Assembly: GCA_050174775.1 (NCBI GenBank)
Contig: JBFXJP010000001.1
Location: 868,001 to 932,000 of the forward strand
Length of the DNA stretch: 64,000 nt
Direction: 5' to 3'
Source: CAYPGJ01 sp050174775
Lineage (GTDB): Bacteria > Planctomycetota > Phycisphaerae > Phycisphaerales > UBA1924
The position numbers and the translations under genes are program-made. This document shows positions 52,759-60,754 of the stretch, piece after piece; positions within the stretch are counted from its first letter, which is position 1; every line of letters begins with the position of its first letter. Below the pieces are notes generated by a model. That model made no database searches. It worked only from the letters and a program-made list of their open reading frames with translations, and was not told the DNA's origin.

Positions 52759-54555
52759 TCAGCAGCCGCCGCCGAAGAAGCTGAGGACGAAGTTGAGGTC
52801 GATGAAGGTGACCTGCCCGTCGCGGGAGACGTCGCCGGCGAGCCCGATGCCGGAGCGGCCGAAGTCGCTGAGGACGAGGTTGAGGTCGTCGAAGTTGACG
52901 ACGCCGTCGCCGTTCGCGTCGCCCGGGCAGGTGGAGGCGGCGGCCGGGATGAAGATGGCCATGAGCTGTCCGCCCTGGACGAGTTCGCCGGAGATGTTGT
53001 AGTGGGCCTGCATGTTCTGGAGGAACCAGCCGTCGCCGAGGATGTCGTGGGCGTCGATGATGCCGGAGGTTTCCTCGTCCTGTGTCATGAAGGTGGAGGC
53101 GCCGACGAGGAAGCGGTTGGAGTCGGGGACGCCGATCTCGGTCATGGTGTCGGTGGCGAGGTCGTACATCCAGAGGCGGCCGAGTCGGGGGTTATTGCCG
53201 ACGTCTTCCTGGAGGAAGATCTGTCCGTGCCTGTTGATGCACATGTTGTCGAACATGCGAGCGTCGGTGAGTCCGGTGGCGGAGCTGAAGGCCGAGGTAG
53301 TGCCTGCGAGGTTGCTGCCGTCGAGGAGCATGGTGACGACGCCGCCGGCTTCGGGGTTCTCGATGTCGTCGAATCGCATCTGCCAGAGGCGTGAGTTGCC
53401 GTTGAAGGAGTCGGTGGTGACGAAGTAGAAGTCGTTGGGGCTCTGGGTATCCCAGCAGCCGTCCTCGGGGCGGAGCCAGTTCATCTGCCCCATCTGGTCG
53501 CCCATGGACTGGAGCTGCGAGCCGGTGGTGTTGCTGAGGTTGCCGAGGTTGGTGAGGAAGAACCGCTTGGACTCGACGCGGCCGGTGGAGGCGTTGCCGA
53601 GCACCCAGGTGCGGTCTTCGACGCGTTGGCCTGCGACGACGGTGGTGTCGTTCATGCCGACGAGCCAGGTGGCGGCGTTCTCGATGCCGGCGCGCTCGAC
53701 GACGTTGCCGGCGTTCTGCTTCGTGCCGATGTGGACGTAGATGTTTCCGGGGGTCTCGTCGTCGAGTCCGATGCCGATGGTCTTCATCTGAGGGTGGGGG
53801 CTGAAGACGAGGTTCTCCCAGGAGTAGTCACCGAAGGTGTGGAGTTCGTAGGAGGTTCCGGCCTCGTCACCGCTGGCGATGTGGGCGAAGGCGCGTCCGG
53901 GGGCGCCGGCTTCCTCGCCGTTGGTGAGGATTCGCGCGTCGGTACCGAAGTCAGCAAAGCGGAAGGCGCCGGGCTCGGCCATGTCGGCGGAGCAGAATCG
54001 CTCGAAGCCGTTGAAGCTGGGGTTTGCGCCGCCGTAGACGTTGTTGGAGTACGCCAGCATGGGGGTGGTGGAGTTCCAGGTGGTGTAGGCGTTGGTGGAG
54101 ACGTTCCAGAGCTTGACGGTGCGGATGAGGTCCTTTGCGCCGAGGACTTCGAGGTTGTTGCCGTCGGCGCGGATTGTCCACTGTGAGACGAAGGCGCCGC
54201 GGTTGCCGTGCGCGCGGACGATGCCGCTGGAGCCGCCGAGCTCGTGGTTGACGAGGAGCGAGAAGGTTCCGTTCTGTACGTCCTCGGGGCTGCGGAAGGC
54301 GCCCATGCCGTCGACGATGCCGACGAGCCGGTAGGTGGGGAGTCCGGTGTTCGCGTTGATGTAGAGCTCGTTGGGTGAGAGCGTTCCGTTGCCGTTGCTT
54401 GCGATGGAGATGAAGGAGACGCCGGAGGCGGGGTCCGAGGCGACCATGTAGGGGGATTGGGAGGTGCTCGGACCTGCGACTGAGGCGGCGAATGCGCCGG
54501 AGATCGTGAGGATGTGACCGGCGGCGAACGTGAGAGCGGCAGTGCGGTTGCGCAT
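52759..54555 (-). CDS. Secreted PhoX-like (DUF839) protein with dockerin-like tail
   Basis: This 598-aa protein has a signal peptide (LTFAAGHILTISGAFAA). The PhoX-type core shows LLVNHELGG, EDGCWDTQ and EDVGNNPRLGRLWMYD, resembling alkaline phosphatase PhoX. The Ca/Fe ligand set cannot be checked fully by eye, so a phosphatase call is tentative. The C-terminal about 60 residues hold two dockerin-like calcium loops (GDANGDGVVNFDDLN, GDVSRDGQVTFIDLN), enclosed by a Cys just before (STCPGDAN) and a terminal GGC. It is divergent from the TIGR03118-type gene. Confidence 0.8.
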   Translation of the reverse strand: MRNRTAALTFAAGHILTISGAFAASVAGPSTSQSPYMVASDPASGVSFISIASNGNGTLSPNELYINANTGLPTYRLVGIVDGMGAFRSPEDVQNGTFSLLVNHELGGSSGIVRAHGNRGAFVSQWTIRADGNNLEVLGAKDLIRTVKLWNVSTNAYTTWNSTTPMLAYSNNVYGGANPSFNGFERFCSADMAEPGAFRFADFGTDARILTNGEEAGAPGRAFAHIASGDEAGTSYELHTFGDYSWENLVFSPHPQMKTIGIGLDDETPGNIYVHIGTKQNAGNVVERAGIENAATWLVGMNDTTVVAGQRVEDRTWVLGNASTGRVESKRFFLTNLGNLSNTTGSQLQSMGDQMGQMNWLRPEDGCWDTQSPNDFYFVTTDSFNGNSRLWQMRFDDIENPEAGGVVTMLLDGSNLAGTTSAFSSATGLTDARMFDNMCINRHGQIFLQEDVGNNPRLGRLWMYDLATDTMTEIGVPDSNRFLVGASTFMTQDEETSGIIDAHDILGDGWFLQNMQAHYNISGELVQGGQLMAIFIPAAASTCPGDANGDGVVNFDDLNLVLSDFGRSGIGLAGDVSRDGQVTFIDLNFVLSFFGGGC

Positions 54556-54902
54556 GGATACTCCTCCACCACGTCGGGTGACAGCGCCAAGGAACGCTCC
54601 GGCGCGCGACAACGTTGCGGCGGCTTGAGCCGCAGCGGCAACACCGGGGCGTGATGTGACCCATTCACACGCCTCCGCCGCGACCAACGGCGGAGTTTCT
54701 CTCTCCCCTGCGTAGGCGGTCGGAATCTACAGCGCGCGTCCGGTGTGCCGCCAGAGGCGCGGCGTCAAGAACAGGACAAGTTCTCGTGAAGACGGCAACG
54801 GAATCTTCATGCTTCGTGGGCGTGCGTGCGCTTCGCGCGCGTGTGACGGGGATGTACAACCGTGGGGAGTCGCGCCCGCGCCGGCGCGCTCAGGAGATCG
54901 CC
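54556..54902. other. Divergent intergenic region with a hairpin
   Basis: A 347-bp gap between two divergent secreted-protein genes. It must contain both promoters, though no strong -10/-35 pair is visible. An imperfect hairpin at 54614-54642 (GTTGC/GCAAC outer arms, GCGGC/GCCGC inner arms, TTGA loop) lies about 60 bases upstream of the PhoX-like ATG. It is probably in the 5' leader of that mRNA. Confidence 0.5.
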
Positions 54903-56183
54903 ATGACCGTCGCCCGCGCCGCGTTTCCGTTCGCGCTCATCGCCTGCGTTGCGGGGGCTGATGCGCAGTGCGTCCGCAACGCGTACCGGCAGACGAATCT
55001 GGTGTCGAACATGCCGGAGGTTGAGCCGCAGATCCTCGACCCGCTGCTGATCGACGGGTGGAGCGTGGCGATCCGTCCGCCGGGGGCGGGCGGGCACTTC
55101 TGGGTGGCGAACCGGGGGTCGGGCACGGTGTCGACGTATGTCGGGGACGTGCCCGGCGTGCCTCTCTACCAGGACGAACTGACGCACGTGGGCGTGCCGT
55201 CGTCGATCATCTACGCGAACCTGCCGGAGACGGTGTCGCAGCCCACGGGTCAGGTGTACACCGGCCGCTCGAAGACGGACTTCATGATCTCCGGGGAGGG
55301 CGTGACGGGGCCGGCGACGTTTCTGTTCGTGGCGCTGGACGGGACGATCTCGGGGTGGCGCGACGGGATGTCGTCGGCCGTGAACGTGTTTGACGATTCG
55401 GCCAGCGGCGCGATGTTCACGGGGATCGCGGTGACGGAGGAGAGCGAGGACAACCGCATTTGGGTGTGTGACTTCGGGCTCGAGACGCTTCGGTGCTTCG
55501 ACAAGGAGTTCAAGGAGATCCCGCTGTCGGGCGGGGCGTTTCGTGATCCGCGCGTGCCGGGGTACGTGACGCCCTGGAACATTCAGTATCTGCAGGGGCG
55601 GCTGTACATCGCGTGGGCGCGGCAGGGGGACGATCCGGGTGAGGAGGAGCCGTATCCGGGGTACGGGTGGGTTTCGTGCTTCGACACGGAGGGGAACCTG
55701 CTGCAGACGTTCGAGCACGTGATGGAGCTGAACGCGCCGTGGGGTCTGGCCATCGCGCCGCACGACTTCGGCGCGCTCTCGAACACGCTGCTCGTGGCGA
55801 ACTTCGGGGACGGGACGACGATCGCGTTCGACCTCGAGACGGGCAAGTTCATCGATTACCTGCGCGACGAGCATGACGCGCCGGTGTTCATCGACGGCAT
55901 CTGGGGGTACACGTTCGGCAACGGGGTGCGGCTGGGGCGCCTGAACCACCTGTACTTCGTGGCGGGTCCGAACGTGGAGCTGGACGGGCTGTTCGGGAAG
56001 CTGGCGCCTGTGACGCCGCGCTCGGTGGACCTGGACGGGAGCGGTCGCGTGGACTTCCCTGACCTTGGCGTGCTGTACCGCGCGTACGGGAAGAGCGCGG
56101 AGGCGGACCTGAACGGGGACGAGGCGACCGACTTCGAGGACCTGGACATTCTGCTGGGCCGGTTCGGCCAGCGTTGCGACTGA
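54903..56183 (+). CDS. Secreted TIGR03118-like beta-propeller protein with dockerin-like tail
   Basis: This 426-aa protein has a signal peptide (FPFALIACVAGADA). The core begins QTNLVSNMPEVEPQILDP and continues GHFWVANRGSGTVSTYVGD. This matches TIGR03118-type proteins of unknown function and is rich in beta-strand repeats (propeller-like). The C-terminal tail has two degenerate calcium loops (DLDGSGRVDFPDLG, DLNGDEATDFEDLD) and ends FGQRCD. AGGAG sits about 8 bp before the ATG. It may be a surface or periplasmic protein. Confidence 0.72.
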   Translation: MTVARAAFPFALIACVAGADAQCVRNAYRQTNLVSNMPEVEPQILDPLLIDGWSVAIRPPGAGGHFWVANRGSGTVSTYVGDVPGVPLYQDELTHVGVPSSIIYANLPETVSQPTGQVYTGRSKTDFMISGEGVTGPATFLFVALDGTISGWRDGMSSAVNVFDDSASGAMFTGIAVTEESEDNRIWVCDFGLETLRCFDKEFKEIPLSGGAFRDPRVPGYVTPWNIQYLQGRLYIAWARQGDDPGEEEPYPGYGWVSCFDTEGNLLQTFEHVMELNAPWGLAIAPHDFGALSNTLLVANFGDGTTIAFDLETGKFIDYLRDEHDAPVFIDGIWGYTFGNGVRLGRLNHLYFVAGPNVELDGLFGKLAPVTPRSVDLDGSGRVDFPDLGVLYRAYGKSAEADLNGDEATDFEDLDILLGRFGQRCD

Positions 56184-56220
56184 ACACGCGATCGATCGGC
56201 ACTCATTGGAGCATCGCCCC

Positions 56221-56997
56221 ATGACTCATCGACATGTTCGTCGTGCGCGCGCTGCGCTTCTCGCTCTGGTTGCTCTCGCGGGCTCGGCGCATGGGGCGAA
56301 CCCGCGGGCCGCGCAGCACTTTGCGGGCGTGGGGAACACGGGGTCGTTTCGCGCGGGCGGCGGGATGGCGCTCTCGAATCCGGGTGACGGCGGGGTGGAC
56401 GGGGCCGGGGACGGGTTCCTGCTGCTCACGAGCACGTTCCTGGGCAACTTCGGCGCGCACTCGACCGACGGGGAGTTTCTGGGCAACTACACGGGGGACG
56501 GTGTCGGGGGGATTTCGTTCTGGCTGAAGGACGTCGGGGCTGCCGATCCGCTCGTGATCCGGCTGGCGCTGGGTCCGGGGCAGTCGAACCTGTATCAGTA
56601 TCACGGCGCGTTCGAGCCCACGTCGGCGTGGACGCGTCACTACGTGAATCTGAGCGCGATCAATCCGGAGCATTGGACGCAGACGCATGGCGGCGGGACG
56701 ATCGAAGATGCGCTGGTGAACGTGGGTCGGGTGCTGCTGCGGCACGACCTTCCCCCGTTTCTGTTCTTCCCGGACAGTGTGGAGGGGGACATGGGTGTGG
56801 ATGGGGTGCGGCTGCATCCGCCTTGCCCGGGTGAGACGAACGGTGATGACCGGATTGACTTTCTCGATCTGAACGTGCTGCTGTCGAACTTCGGGGTGCG
56901 CGGGAGGGTGAACACTCCGGGGGACGTGAACAACGACGGGGACGTTGATTTCCTCGACCTGAACATCGTGCTGAGTGCGTTCGGGACGTCGTGCTGA
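56221..56997 (+). CDS. Secreted protein of unknown function with dockerin-like tail
   Basis: This 258-aa protein has a signal peptide (ALLALVALAGSAHG). A Gly/Asp-rich middle (residues 40-200) includes a possible lectin-like strand pattern (FLLLTSTFLGNFGAHS, FWLKDVGAADPLVIRLALG). The tail, enclosed by Cys residues, has GETNGDDRIDFLDLN and GDVNNDGDVDFLDLN and ends FGTSC. The ATG at 56221, with GGAG upstream, is chosen over a TTG at 56206. No function is known. Confidence 0.68.
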   Translation: MTHRHVRRARAALLALVALAGSAHGANPRAAQHFAGVGNTGSFRAGGGMALSNPGDGGVDGAGDGFLLLTSTFLGNFGAHSTDGEFLGNYTGDGVGGISFWLKDVGAADPLVIRLALGPGQSNLYQYHGAFEPTSAWTRHYVNLSAINPEHWTQTHGGGTIEDALVNVGRVLLRHDLPPFLFFPDSVEGDMGVDGVRLHPPCPGETNGDDRIDFLDLNVLLSNFGVRGRVNTPGDVNNDGDVDFLDLNIVLSAFGTSC

Positions 56998-57010
56998 TCG
57001 CGGGGATCAG
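56994..57010. terminator. Small hairpin shared by two convergent stop codons
   Basis: CTGATC and GATCAG arms (6 bp, 5-nt loop) contain the stop codons of both convergent genes (56995-56997 and 57007-57009). It resembles the longer hairpin at 23127-23172 on a smaller scale and could be a weak bidirectional terminator. Confidence 0.3.
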
Positions 57011-57378
57011 GCGAAGGCTTTGAGGGCCTTGGGCTCGGACTCGACGATGGTGAAGAGTTTGTCGAGCCGTGAGAGCTTGAGGATGTTGAGAATGTCGGGC
57101 TTGAGGTTGAGGAGGACGAGTTTGCCCTTGGCTTCCTTGCAGGCTTTGTGGAGGGTGATGAGGGCGCCGAGGCCGACGGAGGTGATCATGGTGACGTCGG
57201 CGAGGTCGACGAGTACGCGGTGATTGGCCTTGGCGGCGGCGGCGAGGCACTCGGCCTGGACGATGGGGGCTTCGCGTGTGGCGATGTTGTTGCAGGTGAC
57301 GCGTGCGCGCGCGACGTGGGGGGCGCCGGGGGCGGGGGAGAAGAGATCGGTGGAGAGGAACGCGGCCTCGGTGGACAT
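57007..57378 (-). CDS. STAS-domain anti-sigma-factor antagonist-like protein
   Basis: This 123-aa protein has the STAS fold. The loop VTMITSVGLGALITLHKA holds the serine (S67) that kinases phosphorylate in SpoIIAA-like proteins, though the preceding residue is Thr rather than Asp/Ser. The C-terminal VLLNLKPDILNILKLSRLDKLF completes the fold. Such proteins switch partner proteins in stress signalling. No kinase or sigma factor is adjacent. Confidence 0.85.
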   Translation of the reverse strand: MSTEAAFLSTDLFSPAPGAPHVARARVTCNNIATREAPIVQAECLAAAAKANHRVLVDLADVTMITSVGLGALITLHKACKEAKGKLVLLNLKPDILNILKLSRLDKLFTIVESEPKALKAFA

Positions 57379-57417
57379 CGGGGGAGAGGATACGGGATAG
57401 GAGGGGAAGCGTGGGTT

Positions 57418-57819
57418 TCAGAGGGCTTCGGTGGCGATGGTGGGCGGGGAGGAGAAGGGGATGGGTTTGCCGTGGGGGCCGACGGCGACGAGCGTGAGTG
57501 TGGCTTCGGTGACGGGGACGGAGTCGCCGGAGAGGTATCGCTCGGCCTCGACGTCGACGCGGATGGTGACGGAGGAGGTTCCGGTGCGGGTGGTGGTGGC
57601 GTAGAGGGAGACGATGTCGCCGAGGTGGACGGGGGCCTTGAAGTCGACGCGGTCGATGGAGGCAGTGACCCATCGGTGGGCGCCGTGACGGCGGGCTTCG
57701 ACGAATCCGGCCTGGTCGATGTAGCCGAGGATGACGCCGCCGAAGATGGTGCCGTAGGGGTTGGTGTCCTTTGGGAGTGTGACGACCTGGAGGGCGAGTC
57801 GGCGCGGGTGGTTGGTCAT
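57418..57819 (-). CDS. Hotdog-fold acyl-CoA thioesterase (YciA-like)
   Basis: This 133-aa protein has the pattern LPKDTNPYGTIFGGVILGYIDQAG near the start, which is the YciA/acyl-CoA thioesterase signature with the catalytic Asp, then DRVDFKAPVHLGDIVSLYA. It should hydrolyse acyl-CoA. Start MTNHPRRLALQ at 57819. It is divergent from nadB. Confidence 0.88.
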   Translation of the reverse strand: MTNHPRRLALQVVTLPKDTNPYGTIFGGVILGYIDQAGFVEARRHGAHRWVTASIDRVDFKAPVHLGDIVSLYATTTRTGTSSVTIRVDVEAERYLSGDSVPVTEATLTLVAVGPHGKPIPFSSPPTIATEAL

Positions 57820-57867
57820 GGGGGGATGGTAGAGAGCGCGGAGGGGCGTCGGGCGTAGACTGGCGTC

Positions 57868-59583
57868 GTGCATGATGCGTTTTCGAGGCGGAGATATCTG
57901 ATCCCGTTCCGTGCGAGTCTGCTGCCGCAGATTTTCACGGACACGCTGGTGATCGGCGCGGGTGTGGCGGGGTTGCGCGCGGCGGTGGCGGCGGGTGAGT
58001 CGGGGTGTGAGGCGATTGTTTTGGCGAAGGGGGAGCTGGGGGTATCGAACACGGCGTGGGCGCAGGGGGGGATCGCCGCGGTGCTGGGTGAGGGGGACAG
58101 TGTTGAGTCGCACGTGCGGGACACGCTGGAGGCGGGAGCGGGGCTGTGTGATGAGGCGGCGGTGCGGGAGGTGGCGTCGCGCGGTGGTGAGCGCGTGCGC
58201 GAGTTGATGGCTTGGGGGATGCGGGTGGATCGGGATGCGCGCGGGGAGGTGGCGCTGGGGCTTGAGGGGGGGCACTCGGGAAAGCGGATCGTGCACGCGG
58301 ACGGGGACGCCACGGGGAAGGAGCTCGCGCGCGTGCTGCTGGAGAAGGCGCGCGCGACGAAGGGCGTGCGCGTGTTCGAGAGGTGCTTTGCGCTTGATCT
58401 GATCACGGCGGGAGAGGGGGAGGGGGCGAGCTGTGTCGGGGCGATCACGCATCATCCGCGGTATGGCCTGCAGGTGATCTGGGCGAAGGGAACGGTGCTT
58501 GCGAGCGGGGGCGCGGGGGCGCTGTGGCGCGAGACGACGAATCCGCGCGTGGCGACGGCGGACGGGGTGGCGATGGCGTGGCGCGCGGGGGCGAGCGTGG
58601 CGGACATGGCGTTCATGCAGTTTCACCCGACGGCGCTGTATGTGGCGGGGGCGTCGCGGGCGTTGATCAGCGAGGCGGTGCGGGGTGAGGGGGCGACGCT
58701 GGTCGATCGGAGCGGGCGTCGGTTCATGGTGGGCGAGCATGAGCGGGCGGAGCTGGCGGCGCGGGATGTGGTGAGCCGCGCGATCGTGCGGCACATGGCG
58801 CGCGAGGGGTCGCCGAACGTGTGGATGGATGCGCGCGGGGTGGAGGGGTTTGCGGAGCGGTTTCCGGGGATCGCGAAGACGCTGGAGGGTGTGGGGCTGG
58901 ATGCGTCGAAGGATTTGATACCGGTGCGGCCGGCGGCGCACTACATGGTTGGCGGGGTGGCCGTGGATGGGGAGGGGCGGACGGACGTTGCGGGGTTGTA
59001 CGCGGTGGGTGAGGCGAGCTGCACGGGGTTGCACGGGGCGAATCGGCTTGCGAGCAACTCGTTGTTGGAGGGGCTCGTATATGGGGAGGTTGTGGGGCGC
59101 GTGAGCGCGGAGATGAAGGGCGGGACGAACGGGTGGGGCGTGGCGGGGCCGAGGACGCCGATGCAGGTGATTTCGGACATTCCGTTGTCGGAGCGCGGGG
59201 ATTTGGATTTGGGGGACGTGCTGTCGAGCGTGCGGTCTGCGATGTGGCGGAACGTGGGGGTGGAGCGGAGCGGGGCGAAGCTTCGGGACGTGGTGGAGAT
59301 GCTGGAGTTCTGGGCGCGGTACACGCTGGACAAGATCTTTGATGAGCCTGCGGGTTGGGAGACGCAGAACATGCTGTGGGCCGGGGGATTGGTGGCGCGG
59401 TCGGCGTTGTGGCGGGAGGAGAGCCGAGGGAGCCATGCGCGGAGTGATTTCGGGGAGGCTCGGGAGGAGTTTGCGGCGCATGACGTGTGGAAGCGCGGGC
59501 GGGAGGGCGTGGAGAAGCGCGCGGTGATCTCGGGGCGCGGTGGTGTGCGGGTTGAGACGCGGAAGGTTGGGGTCGGGACGTGA
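57868..59583 (+). CDS. nadB: L-aspartate oxidase
   Basis: This 571-aa flavoprotein has the FAD-binding VIGAGVAGLRAAVAA near the N terminus, and the NTAWAQGGIAAVL, RFMVGEHERAELAARDVVSRAI and GLYAVGEASCTGLHGANRLASNSLLEGLV blocks typical of NadB. It oxidises aspartate to iminoaspartate for NAD synthesis. A GTG start is used. The partner nadA is not in the window. The stop overlaps the next gene by GTGA. Confidence 0.96.
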   Translation: MHDAFSRRRYLIPFRASLLPQIFTDTLVIGAGVAGLRAAVAAGESGCEAIVLAKGELGVSNTAWAQGGIAAVLGEGDSVESHVRDTLEAGAGLCDEAAVREVASRGGERVRELMAWGMRVDRDARGEVALGLEGGHSGKRIVHADGDATGKELARVLLEKARATKGVRVFERCFALDLITAGEGEGASCVGAITHHPRYGLQVIWAKGTVLASGGAGALWRETTNPRVATADGVAMAWRAGASVADMAFMQFHPTALYVAGASRALISEAVRGEGATLVDRSGRRFMVGEHERAELAARDVVSRAIVRHMAREGSPNVWMDARGVEGFAERFPGIAKTLEGVGLDASKDLIPVRPAAHYMVGGVAVDGEGRTDVAGLYAVGEASCTGLHGANRLASNSLLEGLVYGEVVGRVSAEMKGGTNGWGVAGPRTPMQVISDIPLSERGDLDLGDVLSSVRSAMWRNVGVERSGAKLRDVVEMLEFWARYTLDKIFDEPAGWETQNMLWAGGLVARSALWREESRGSHARSDFGEAREEFAAHDVWKRGREGVEKRAVISGRGGVRVETRKVGVGT

Positions 59584-60209
59584 GGCGGGCGGCGTTGCTG
59601 GCGGCGTGTTGTGTGTGGGTGTGTGGGTGTGAGGAGCGGGTGGTGCGGGTGAGCGGCGGGCTGACGGGGATTGCGGGGGCCGAGGGCGGGCCGAGCGTGC
59701 GGCGGGCCGCGCTGAGTGATGAGGAAAAGGAGCGTGCGTTTGAGAAGGTGAACAACCCGATGGGGTATCCGCCTCCTGAGGAGCGGGCGGGGTCTGCGGA
59801 GATCAAGGATCTTCGGTGGACGGAGCCGGACGGGACGGTGCGGGTGGTGTCGCGGAATCCGCGTGAGTTGCTGTATCAGTTGCAGTGGGCGCTGCGGGAT
59901 GAGGATGCGCGGGTGATTGCGCGGGAGTTGCTGGCGGCGCGGACGAAGAAGGCGTACCGGGATGCCGGGAAAGAGGAGGCTGAGGCCGCGGTGTTCCTGG
60001 TGAAGTACCGGGAGGACTTGTTGATTCTGTTCCAGCAGTTTCCGATGGGTGAGTTGACGCCGGGGGTGTATGCGCAGCCTTGCGGTGTGAATCGGTTTTT
60101 TGTGGAGGTGGACCAGGGGATGCGCGACATGACGGGGAAGTTGCTGCGGTTTCGTGGGATCGAGTGGGAGTACGAGGCTGATGCGTGTCGGCTGGTGAAG
60201 GTGTGGTAG
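59580..60209 (+). CDS. Putative lipoprotein of unknown function
   Basis: This 209-aa protein has a lipobox-like VCGC near residue 17 and further Cys residues. The GTG start overlaps the nadB stop. The middle holds YQLQWALRDEDARVIARELLAART and a C-terminal beta-like stretch GVNRFFVEVDQGMRDMTGKLLRF. No family is recognised. Confidence 0.6.
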   Translation: MRRAALLAACCVWVCGCEERVVRVSGGLTGIAGAEGGPSVRRAALSDEEKERAFEKVNNPMGYPPPEERAGSAEIKDLRWTEPDGTVRVVSRNPRELLYQLQWALRDEDARVIARELLAARTKKAYRDAGKEEAEAAVFLVKYREDLLILFQQFPMGELTPGVYAQPCGVNRFFVEVDQGMRDMTGKLLRFRGIEWEYEADACRLVKVW

Positions 60210-60212
60210 GTC

Positions 60213-60641
60213 GTGGATGATCGGAGCCGAGCGGCGCGGTCGGAGACGATGCGGCGGGTGAGGTCGCGGGGGACGAGTTGCGAGGTGGCGCTGGGGGAGG
60301 AGCTGAGACGGCGCGGGTTGAGATGGTCGAGGGGCGTGCGCGCGGGGGGGGTCGCGGGGAAACCGGACTTCGTGTTCTGGAGGGCGCGGGTGGTGGTGTT
60401 TGTGGATGGGTGTTTTTGGCATGGGTGCGCGGAACACTGCCGCATGCCGAGCGGGAACAGGGTGTATTGGGAGCGGAAGATCGGGCGGAACGTGGAGCGT
60501 GATCGTCGGGTGCGGAGAGAGTTGCGGAAGGAGGGGTGGAAGGTGGTGCGCGTGTGGGAGCACTCGGTGGTGAGGAGTGTGGGGAGGTGCGGGGCGCGGG
60601 TGGAGCGGGCGGTGAGGGAGGGGGAAAGCAGAAAGGCATAG
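60213..60641 (+). CDS. vsr: Very-short-patch repair endonuclease (Vsr)
   Basis: This 142-aa protein has the Vsr signature: PDFVFWRARVVVFVDGCFWHGC with active-site D52, and cysteines and histidines (C67, H70, C72, C76) of the zinc site. WERKIGRNVERD follows. Vsr nicks T:G mismatches that arise by deamination of 5-methylcytosine. It starts at a GTG 3 bp after the lipoprotein stop. No Dcm-type methyltransferase lies in the window. Confidence 0.93.
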   Translation: MDDRSRAARSETMRRVRSRGTSCEVALGEELRRRGLRWSRGVRAGGVAGKPDFVFWRARVVVFVDGCFWHGCAEHCRMPSGNRVYWERKIGRNVERDRRVRRELRKEGWKVVRVWEHSVVRSVGRCGARVERAVREGESRKA

Positions 60642-60665
60642 GAAAAAAGGAGAAAGAGGGCATGG

Positions 60666-60714
60666 AGCCCTCACCCTGCCCTCTCCCACTCACTACGTTC
60701 GTGGGAGAGGTGGC
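60666..60714 (-). repeat. Hairpin repeat, copy 3 (inverted)
   Basis: The reverse complement of this 49-bp copy begins GCCACCTCTCCCACGA and ends in GGGCAGGGTGAGGGCT, the same stem and 3' end as the copies at 9.6 and 9.8 kb, with a different loop (ACGTAGTGA). It lies between vsr and panB. Confidence 0.8.
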
Positions 60715-60754
60715 GAGGGGGGCTTGTTGGGGCAGCGCGCGTAGAATGGGGGTT

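Noticed and set aside
57418..59481. A minus-strand open frame of 687 codons covering nadB
   Set aside because: Only its last 133 codons (the thioesterase, 57418-57819) have family motifs. The rest is antisense to NadB and low-complexity.
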